A DNA stretch of 5,292 nt, from positions 1 through 5,292 of the forward strand of contig JAOZLK010000358.1 in the NCBI GenBank assembly GCA_029934875.1, given 5' to 3'. The position numbers and the translations under genes were made by a program. Every line of letters begins with the position of its first letter. The stretch's first letter is position 1. The notes under the pieces are model-generated. The model was not told the origin of the DNA. It saw nothing but the letters and a program-made list of their open reading frames with translations, and did not search any database. Shown piece after piece: positions 1-5,292 of the stretch. This DNA comes from Bacteroidales bacterium (GTDB taxonomy: Bacteria > Bacteroidota > Bacteroidia > Bacteroidales > GCA-2748055).

Positions 1-675
1 GATCCGGGCTATGTTCCTGACGATCCCGAGTCGAACAACGATAAACGAGTTTATGCCGATATCCCCGGAATGAATGCCAGGCATATGGGTGTGGAGGTGG
101 ACTTCATTTATAAAGTACTGCATAATCTTGATTTTCAAGGAACTGTTTCAGTGGGTGACTGGATCTGGGACTCCTATATTGAAGATCTGCAATTTTACCT
201 CAACGAAGGAGATTATATCAATGAGCCCGTGCAAAAGATCATCGATTTTGATGCCAGGGGGATCCATGTGGGTGATGCTGCCCAGGTTCAGATGGGGTCC
301 AGCCTCCGCTACGAGCCCATCGAAAGGCTATACCTGAATTTAAGGCAAACCTACTTCACAAAGTACTACTCCAGCTTTACCCCTGAGGCAACCACCAATG
401 CTGAAGGAAATGTGCAGGACTCATGGAAGATGCCGGGATTCAATCTTTTTGATTTACATGCAGGATATGGTTTCAACCTGAAGTCTGCTAAAAAGCTGAG
501 ATTTGACCTGCGATTTTCGATGCTGAACATTTTAAATACCACTTACATCTGGGATGCAACTAACAACGATCCCTACAGCCCCTATTCCGAATTCCAGTCC
601 TTTGATGCAAAATCGGCTACTGTATTTTTTGGAATGGGCCGAAGGTTTAACACCTCACTCAGGATTACATTTTAA
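1..675 (+). CDS. TonB-dependent outer-membrane receptor, C-terminal part of the beta-barrel (5' truncated by the window edge)
   Basis: The reading frame is open from the first base, so this is the last 224 residues of a longer protein whose start lies outside the window. The translation alternates amphipathic, aromatic-rich strands with polar loops, as in the late strands of a TonB-dependent receptor barrel. Recognisable pieces are a GVEVDF strand followed by a VGDWIWDS strand, a strand pair around LNLRQTYFTKYYSSF, the conserved penultimate region LNILNTTYIWDA, and a last strand FFGMGRRFNTSLRITF. The final residue is Phe, the usual BAM recognition signal of outer-membrane proteins. Such receptors import ligands too large or scarce for porins, powered by TonB-ExbBD. 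The plug domain, any carboxypeptidase-like N-terminal extension and therefore the substrate class are not visible. It looks more like a stand-alone receptor than a SusC protein, and no SusD follows. The next gene starts 19 bp downstream and is probably in the same operon. Confidence 0.88.
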   Translation, partial: DPGYVPDDPESNNDKRVYADIPGMNARHMGVEVDFIYKVLHNLDFQGTVSVGDWIWDSYIEDLQFYLNEGDYINEPVQKIIDFDARGIHVGDAAQVQMGSSLRYEPIERLYLNLRQTYFTKYYSSFTPEATTNAEGNVQDSWKMPGFNLFDLHAGYGFNLKSAKKLRFDLRFSMLNILNTTYIWDATNNDPYSPYSEFQSFDAKSATVFFGMGRRFNTSLRITF

Positions 676-694
676 GAACTAAAATAAACAGAAG
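676..694 (+). other. Short intergenic gap with A-rich translation start region
   Basis: The 19 bp between the receptor stop and the ATG at 695 are almost all A with a weak AGAAG just before the start. This matches Bacteroidota initiation, which relies on A-rich unstructured leaders rather than a strong Shine-Dalgarno. No promoter or terminator fits here, which supports cotranscription of the receptor and the nuclease-like gene. Confidence 0.6.
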
Positions 695-3196
695 ATGATA
701 AGAATCGCATTCACATTCCTACTGATAGCCAGTGTTGTACTTCCCGCAAGTGCCCAGGCAGAATCCATTAAAAGCGCCAAAGAAAAGGGAGTAGGCGCGA
801 CAATAACTGTTTCAGGAGTGGTAATTAATGGTGATGAACTTGGAGTCATCAGGTATATCCAGGATCCCACTGCCGGGCTGGCCATCTATGATCCTGATAA
901 AATGGGCCATACCAAGCTGGGTGACAGCATCACCGTTACAGGCACCCTGGTTGACTACAACAACCTCCTGGAGATGCAGCCCGTTGCATCGGTGGTGGTG
1001 GAGAAAGAGGGTGCACAGCTGCCCGATCCTATCATCCTTTCTCCTTCTCAACTGGGAGAAGAGTATGAGGGAATGCTTGTGGGTATTGAATCGGCCATCT
1101 TCGATAAGGCTGGTGAAACCTTTGTCTCGAAAACCAACTATGATTTTTCATCAGCAGGTGAAAGTGGGGTGATCAGGATCTCGGATGATGCCTCTCCATT
1201 TATAGGAAAGGTGATCCCTTCAGGTGAATCTGATCTTACCGGCATACTGTCACAATACTTCGACACTTATCAGATACTTGTTCGCGAAGAGGGGGATATA
1301 GCCTCGTCCAGCACCATCAATTTTGTAACTCCTCCCCTGCTAAGTAATCTTACAAAAAGCGGATTTACCCTGCAGTGGGAGACAGATCTGGAAGGCTCGA
1401 CCGAGATGCTCTACGGTAACACTCCTGCATTTGAACTGGGCAGGCTTTTTACTCCTGGTGAGGGCACCTCGCATGAGGTATCGCTGTCAGGCGCAAGTCC
1501 CAGTGAACTATTCTACGTTCTGCCTTTTTCAGTGAGCGGAAATGATACGGCGAAGGTTAGCACCCAGATCTACATCACCCAATCAAATTCCGGTGGTGAT
1601 ATGAAAGCCTTCTTTAACCGGCCCGTGGATCATACGGTCTCCACGGGAACTGATGCGCTCTACCTGGATCATGCCATTGATGACACGCTGATCAGCTATA
1701 TTGGCAGGGCCAAAGCATCCATCGATTTTACTGCCTACAACTTCAGCAACGAAGGCATCTCTAACATTGCAGATGCATTGAACGCTGCCCACGACAGGGG
1801 TGTTGTTGTGAGAGTGGTCTACGATGTTAACCAGGCTAATTTTGGCACCGACGAGCTGGACCCTGCCATTGGCAAGATGGCCAGCCCCGTCAGTGAATAT
1901 CCGATCACCGGAATCATGCACAACAAATTCATTGTTTTTGATGCGCTTTCAGATAACCACGACGATCCCATCGTATGGACCGGCTCCACAAACTTTACTG
2001 CCGGACAGATAAATATTGACCCGAACAACGTGGTTGTTATACAGGACAAAAGCCTGGCCATTGCCCATCGCATGGAGTTTAATGAAATGTTTGGGTCAGA
2101 AGGGCCCCAGCCCGATGCCGGAGCATCCCTGTTCGGGCCTTATAAAACAAATAATACTCCCCATGAATTCATCATTGGAGGCCATCGTGTGGAAAGTTAT
2201 TTCAGTCCATCGGACAACACTCATTCAAAAATCCTGGGAACCCTTAAAACAGCCGACACGGACCTTTCGGTCGGCACTATGCTAATCACCAAGAGCGACC
2301 TGGCCTATTCTATCAGGGATAGTCATGAAGCCGGTGTTTACACCCAGGTCCTGGTAAAGGACGAAGCTTCATGTACTGAAACAGTTGTAAACACGCTCAG
2401 AAATTCCCTGCAGGACAAATTCCGGGTAAGTGGTGAGGCTGGTATCATGCACCACAAATATGCCATCGTGGACCAGTCCGATGCATCTGCGGACCCCCTG
2501 GTCATAACAGGCAGTCATAACTGGAGTAACTCGGCTCAGTTCCGTAACGATGAAAATACCCTGATTATCCACAACCAGGATCTGGCAAATCAATATTACC
2601 AGGAGTTTGTAAACCGATTTAAGGCAGGGCTATTGCTGGTGGATGCCCCTGTTTGCAATCCGGATTTTGTCACCATGTCCGGTGGAACTTCATTCCGCTA
2701 TGACGTTCTTTATAATGATGAAATTCCCGGACCTGTGCTTCTGGAAATCAATAAACAACCCACAAACGGCACAGCTACTGTTAGAGACGACCAGACGGTC
2801 ACCTATATTCCCAACAGTGGTTTTAACCAGCAGGTCGACACGGTTTACTATAAGGTAAGCATGCAATCGAATCTGAACATCAGCGACTCCAGTATGATGG
2901 TCATCTTTGTGAACCTTCCTGTGGGCATAGATGCATCACTCTTTGGTCTGGGTGCCTCCATCTACCCGAATCCCACCAGGGGAGAGCTGACCATCCTATC
3001 GGATCCGGCCATGAATATTACTGGTTTAGTAGTGTATGACCTGACCGGTAAAAAGGTATTCGAAGAAAAGGGAATTTCAGCTCCGGACGGTCGTATCGTA
3101 ATCCGAATGGATGCATTTGAGGACGGATACTATTTTGTGAATTTGGAGGGAGAAGGCGGAACCCGGTCAGTTTTACCGGTCGTACTTCAGAGATAG
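695..3196 (+). CDS. Secreted tandem phospholipase D-family (HKD) nuclease-like protein with OB-fold, Fn3-like, Ig-like and T9SS sorting domains
   Basis: An 833-residue exported enzyme. Residues 1-20 form a Sec signal peptide (hydrophobic core, then ASA before QAES). Residues about 34-102 resemble a Bacteroidota OB-fold (DUF5689/YhcR-like nucleic-acid-binding type), with a related segment at 115-202. Residues 211-296 look like an Fn3 or purple-acid-phosphatase N-domain (LQWETD, MLYGNT). PLD domain 1 (about 305-470) has H409-x-K411-x4-D416 and GSTNF at 430-434. PLD domain 2 (about 487-645) has H586-x-K588-x4-D593 and GSHNW at 606-610. Both catalytic motifs are intact, so the two domains can form one active site in the monomer. 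The GSxN[FW] form is that of PLD nucleases such as Nuc rather than lipases, so phosphodiester cleavage of nucleic acid is favoured; a phospholipase role is not excluded. Residues 653-740 are an Ig/cadherin-like domain (VLYNDE, TVTYIPNSGF). Residues 755-833 are a T9SS type A sorting domain (IYPNPTRGELTI). It is probably cotranscribed with the receptor upstream. Confidence 0.9.
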   Translation: MIRIAFTFLLIASVVLPASAQAESIKSAKEKGVGATITVSGVVINGDELGVIRYIQDPTAGLAIYDPDKMGHTKLGDSITVTGTLVDYNNLLEMQPVASVVVEKEGAQLPDPIILSPSQLGEEYEGMLVGIESAIFDKAGETFVSKTNYDFSSAGESGVIRISDDASPFIGKVIPSGESDLTGILSQYFDTYQILVREEGDIASSSTINFVTPPLLSNLTKSGFTLQWETDLEGSTEMLYGNTPAFELGRLFTPGEGTSHEVSLSGASPSELFYVLPFSVSGNDTAKVSTQIYITQSNSGGDMKAFFNRPVDHTVSTGTDALYLDHAIDDTLISYIGRAKASIDFTAYNFSNEGISNIADALNAAHDRGVVVRVVYDVNQANFGTDELDPAIGKMASPVSEYPITGIMHNKFIVFDALSDNHDDPIVWTGSTNFTAGQINIDPNNVVVIQDKSLAIAHRMEFNEMFGSEGPQPDAGASLFGPYKTNNTPHEFIIGGHRVESYFSPSDNTHSKILGTLKTADTDLSVGTMLITKSDLAYSIRDSHEAGVYTQVLVKDEASCTETVVNTLRNSLQDKFRVSGEAGIMHHKYAIVDQSDASADPLVITGSHNWSNSAQFRNDENTLIIHNQDLANQYYQEFVNRFKAGLLLVDAPVCNPDFVTMSGGTSFRYDVLYNDEIPGPVLLEINKQPTNGTATVRDDQTVTYIPNSGFNQQVDTVYYKVSMQSNLNISDSSMMVIFVNLPVGIDASLFGLGASIYPNPTRGELTILSDPAMNITGLVVYDLTGKKVFEEKGISAPDGRIVIRMDAFEDGYYFVNLEGEGGTRSVLPVVLQR

Positions 3197-3220
3197 CATT
3201 ATTTCATATTTTTAAAGAAT
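3197..3220 (+). other. Short AT-rich intergenic gap upstream of the isomerase-like gene
   Basis: The 24 bp between the TAG of the nuclease-like gene and the ATG at 3221 are AT-rich and hold no inverted repeat, so no terminator separates the genes. A TAnnTTT-like string is present but sits too close to the start codon to be a promoter. Readthrough from the upstream gene is the simplest reading. Confidence 0.55.
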
Positions 3221-4162
3221 ATGAAAAGAAGAAAATTCGTTAAGCAAGCTTCTGCGGCTGCAATGCTTACTTCCCTGGCTCCGGTAGGCAGCCTGGCTCT
3301 CCCTGGCTTGCCTCCGGCAGATATGAAACAGCATATCTGTATTTTCTCCAAGCACCTCCAATGGCTTGGGTATAGCGATATGGCCCGCTTTGCTTCTGAG
3401 ATAGGATTCACGGGAATCGATCTGACCGTAAGAAAGGGAGGGCATGTTCTTCCTGAAAGGGTCAAAAAGGACCTTCCCCTGGCCGTCGAACAAATCAGGG
3501 CCGAGGGCCTTGAGGTTCCCATGATTACCACGGGGATCATTGATCCGGGAGACCCTCTGACCAGGGATATCCTGGAGACAGCAGGAAAACTGGGCATCGG
3601 GCTTTACAGGCCGGGATGGTTCAGGTATGAAAAAGGCAAACCTGTAACGGACGTCGTGATGGAGGCCAGAAGTCAGATGAGTAAGCTGCAGGAAATCAAT
3701 CGGGAAAACAATATTGCTGCATCCTACCAGAATCATGCAGGGCTCTTTGTGGGCAGTTCAGGCTGGGATCTGCTGAAGATGATTGACGGCCTGGACCCGA
3801 AATGGACAGGGGTTCAGTTCGACATCAGGCATGCCATAGTTGAGGGTCCGAAGAGCTGGCCAGTATTTCTGGAGATTCTGAGCCCCTACATTAACAGCCT
3901 TGATATTAAGGATTTCACCTGGAATACAGATGGTGATGCTGAAGTGCTCAATGTGCCCCTCGGTAAAGGGGAAGTTCCTTTCAAAGACTACCTGGGGGAA
4001 TTAAGCAGCCTGGGGATTTCTGCCGATTTCTCCATCCATTACGAGTATCCCCTGGGTGGTGCCGAACACGGGGCCGGTGAATTGAGTATCACAAGAGAAC
4101 AATTTAAGGAACAGGTAGGGGCAGACCTAAGCTACTTTACCAGTCTATATGCTCATCAATAA
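3221..4162 (+). CDS. Tat-exported TIM-barrel protein, sugar phosphate isomerase/epimerase superfamily
   Basis: A 313-residue protein of the xylose-isomerase-like TIM-barrel superfamily (AP_endonuc_2-type fold). The start is fixed by a twin-arginine signal: MKRRKFVKQ, a hydrophobic stretch through residue 25, and likely cleavage after SLA at 24-26. It should therefore be exported folded, with its metal cofactor, to the periplasm. Barrel landmarks are the first strand ICIFSKHLQWL (39-49), EIGFTGIDLTV (60-70), YQNHAG (169-174), VQFDIRHA (198-205), NSLDIKDFTW (225-234) and SIHYEYPLGG (271-280). By analogy with tagatose/psicose 3-epimerase relatives, D201, H204 and E275 are candidate metal or catalytic residues. 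Positions usually held by Glu or His in YxNH and HIKD are here Q170 and D228. The superfamily includes isomerases, epimerases, dehydratases and endonuclease IV; the substrate cannot be read from sequence, but a periplasmic sugar derivative is most likely. The gene lies 24 bp after the nuclease-like gene and overlaps the convergent esterase gene at its 3' end. Confidence 0.85.
   Translation: MKRRKFVKQASAAAMLTSLAPVGSLALPGLPPADMKQHICIFSKHLQWLGYSDMARFASEIGFTGIDLTVRKGGHVLPERVKKDLPLAVEQIRAEGLEVPMITTGIIDPGDPLTRDILETAGKLGIGLYRPGWFRYEKGKPVTDVVMEARSQMSKLQEINRENNIAASYQNHAGLFVGSSGWDLLKMIDGLDPKWTGVQFDIRHAIVEGPKSWPVFLEILSPYINSLDIKDFTWNTDGDAEVLNVPLGKGEVPFKDYLGELSSLGISADFSIHYEYPLGGAEHGAGELSITREQFKEQVGADLSYFTSLYAHQ
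4137..4162. other. Tail-to-tail overlap of convergent genes
   Basis: The stop codon of the isomerase-like gene (TAA, 4160-4162) lies inside the last codons of the esterase gene, whose own stop is at 4139-4137 on the minus strand. The 26 shared bases encode the C-termini of both proteins (TSLYAHQ on one strand, AFIDEHIDW on the other). There is no room for a terminator between the genes and no GC-rich hairpin with a T-run is visible on either side, so the two transcripts must overlap at their 3' ends. Confidence 0.9.
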
Positions 4163-5228
4163 ATGCGATGAAGCTCCTGGCCATATCCTCCTGTTCACCA
4201 ATTGTTGGATGACCGGGGCTATCCTTAAAGGGTACAAAATGGGTATATATCCGATTATCGTTTAGCTGGGATATGGCCCTGGTGACATATTCAGGCCAGG
4301 GTGATCCCTCCCTCGTGGCATCCATATTCCCCAATGCACAAATGATGTGCGCTTCCGGGTAGTGCTTCCGTATATTTACCACAAACTGCCGATAGGCCTC
4401 AACGATGAGAGTCTCGTCAGGAGCTACATCTCCAAAACGCGCCTGAAATTCTTCGTGATCCGGTATGTGAACCAACCACGAATCATTCTGCATCAGATTG
4501 ATGACGACAATATCGGGCTGGTAGAGCGAGAAATTCCACGTACTTATGGAATCCTCGGGATTTATACGGTCGTATATTTCGGGCATGATTACAGGGAACC
4601 AGCTTATTTGTACTCCAATGCCGCTTTTGCATATGCACCGGTACTCTGCATTGTAATGTCTGGCAAGTATTGCTGAGTAACTCAGGTAATTATTGGTAAA
4701 GGTACTGTCTGGTGAGTCCTCACCCGAAAAATCCTCTACGGCATAACCCGCAGTGATGGAATTCCCATAAAACTCAATCTTCCGTTTTTTGGCAGGTGAT
4801 TTTGGTTTTGCTTTTGCCTTCCCTCCTATCCTGAACCCGTAAAACTCACCCGTCCCCCGGTCCCACTCGGTCCGTTTAAAGAGCTCCACCGAATGCAGAC
4901 CTGGAGATAAGCCTGACGCGAGCATATAGTATTGCTTCAGGGTATCTGGTCTGAGGATGAAAACCGGGGCGTCATCAATTATGACATTGTAATAGTTATC
5001 GCCTCTGCTCTCCCTGATCAGGGCCTCGATTGATTCTCCCTGGAAATTGATCTTTATGGAAGTACCAGACCAGTATAACTCGGCTGCATCGATCCTGGCA
5101 GTATCAATCCGGCCTTCATAGGCGATGCGGGGATCTGAATAGGCCAGATAAATCTCATTTTCTCCCCTGCAGGCACTGACAGCAAGCAGGCTGATCAAAA
5201 TGAAGATTGTGGGGCTGGTTCTTTTCAT
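4137..5228 (-). CDS. CE2-like SGNH/GDSL esterase lipoprotein (putative carbohydrate deacetylase)
   Basis: A 363-residue lipoprotein. I chose the ATG at 5228-5226 over the upstream in-frame ATG at 5285 because it gives a clean lipoprotein signal, MKRTSPTIFILISLLAVSAC, with Cys20 as the lipidation site. The 19 extra residues of the longer frame would spoil the signal and cover the promoter. Residues about 30-135 form the N-terminal beta-sandwich typical of CE2 esterases (INFQGESIEALI, LHSVELFKRTEW, GEFYGFRIGG). A lysine-rich linker (137-150) leads to the SGNH domain. Block I is FYGNSITAGY with nucleophile S157, block II is KSGIGVQ (201-207), block III is LMQNDSW with N248, and block V is HPTIGEQ with H340; D336 is a possible triad acid. 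CE2 enzymes remove O-acetyl groups from xylan, mannan or other sugars, sometimes with only a Ser-His dyad. The protein should sit on the inner or outer membrane, possibly surface exposed. The true acyl substrate is unknown. Confidence 0.87.
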   Translation of the reverse strand: MKRTSPTIFILISLLAVSACRGENEIYLAYSDPRIAYEGRIDTARIDAAELYWSGTSIKINFQGESIEALIRESRGDNYYNVIIDDAPVFILRPDTLKQYYMLASGLSPGLHSVELFKRTEWDRGTGEFYGFRIGGKAKAKPKSPAKKRKIEFYGNSITAGYAVEDFSGEDSPDSTFTNNYLSYSAILARHYNAEYRCICKSGIGVQISWFPVIMPEIYDRINPEDSISTWNFSLYQPDIVVINLMQNDSWLVHIPDHEEFQARFGDVAPDETLIVEAYRQFVVNIRKHYPEAHIICALGNMDATREGSPWPEYVTRAISQLNDNRIYTHFVPFKDSPGHPTIGEQEDMARSFIAFIDEHIDW

Positions 5229-5255
5229 AATAAACAAAAAATTCAGTTGGTCCGA

Positions 5256-5286
5256 TAAATGTATACATTCAACTCCACCCAACAAA
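5256..5286 (-). promoter_or_regulatory. Putative Bacteroidota-type promoter for the CE2-like esterase gene
   Basis: Reading leftward, TTTG (5286-5283) is followed after 19 bp by TACATTTA (5263-5256). The Bacteroidota primary sigma factor consensus is TTTG at -33 and TAnnTTTG at -7 with a spacer near 19-21 bp; here only the last base of the -7 box differs. Transcription would start near 5250, leaving a leader of roughly 20 nt before the ATG at 5228. The position also supports the shorter start codon. The call is by motif only. Confidence 0.45.
5258..5269. repeat. 12-bp perfect palindrome overlapping the putative -7 box
   Basis: AATGTATACATT reads the same on both strands and covers most of the -7 element of the putative esterase promoter. 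It could be a half-operator or dimer-binding site for a repressor. About one perfect 12-bp palindrome is expected by chance in a window of this size, so only its location makes it worth recording. Confidence 0.25.
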
Positions 5287-5292
5287 AACCGC

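Noticed and set aside
2252..2275. Inverted repeat GCCGAC...GTCGGC as a terminator or regulatory hairpin
   Set aside because: It lies within the PLD coding region, has only a 6-bp stem with a 12-nt loop and no following T-run; such repeats arise by chance.
695..3196. Reading the PLD protein as a defence-system nuclease or toxin
   Set aside because: The signal peptide and T9SS sorting domain place it outside the cell, and no partner helicase, methylase or immunity gene is nearby.
3207..3214. TATTTTTA as a -7 promoter box for the isomerase-like gene
   Set aside because: It ends only 6 bp before the ATG, which would require a leaderless transcript, and no TTTG element lies at a suitable distance upstream.
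3212..3736. Long open frame on the minus strand (174 codons) opposite the isomerase-like gene, and a second one at 3199-3597
   Set aside because: Both lie antisense to a well-supported Tat-signal TIM-barrel gene, have no recognisable domain or signal, and look like shadows of its codon pattern.
4347..4676. Plus-strand open frame of 109 codons inside the esterase gene
   Set aside because: It is antisense to the SGNH catalytic domain whose motifs are clear, and its translation shows no family features.
5229..5285. Longer esterase start at the ATG at 5285, adding 19 residues
   Set aside because: The extra residues precede a perfect lipoprotein signal that begins at the internal Met, and they would overlap the putative promoter.

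Overview
The window looks like a piece of a Bacteroidota chromosome, probably a marine or sediment member of the Bacteroidales/Marinilabiliales type. This rests on four things: the C-terminal barrel of a TonB-dependent receptor, a large secreted protein ending in a type IX secretion (T9SS) type A sorting domain, a lipoprotein with a Bacteroidota-like promoter (TTTG / TAnnTTT elements), and A-rich start contexts without a clear Shine-Dalgarno sequence. Genus-level placement is not possible from the sequence alone.

Layout: three genes run rightward with very short gaps. They are (i) the 3' end of a TonB-dependent outer-membrane receptor (1-675), (ii) an 833-residue exported protein with an OB-fold-like region, an Fn3-like domain, two phospholipase D (HKD) catalytic domains of the nuclease type, an Ig-like domain and a T9SS sorting tail (695-3196), and (iii) a Tat-exported TIM-barrel protein of the sugar phosphate isomerase/epimerase superfamily (3221-4162). 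The gaps are 19 and 24 bp with no terminator-like structure, so the three are probably cotranscribed. The fourth gene (4137-5228, minus strand) converges on them and overlaps the isomerase gene tail-to-tail by 26 bp. It encodes a lipoprotein with a CE2-like two-domain architecture: an N-terminal beta-sandwich and a C-terminal SGNH/GDSL esterase.

How they may work together: the receptor and the T9SS nuclease-like enzyme are the most convincing functional pair. One would cut a polymer, possibly extracellular DNA, outside the cell, and the other would import a product or ligand across the outer membrane. The isomerase-like protein and the carbohydrate esterase-like lipoprotein both suggest periplasmic or surface carbohydrate handling, but a shared pathway is inference. 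All four products are predicted to act outside the cytoplasm, so the window is an envelope/secretion cluster. No RNA genes, mobile elements, CRISPR arrays or sizeable gene-free stretches were seen. The largest non-coding piece is the 64 bp upstream of the esterase gene, which carries a plausible promoter.
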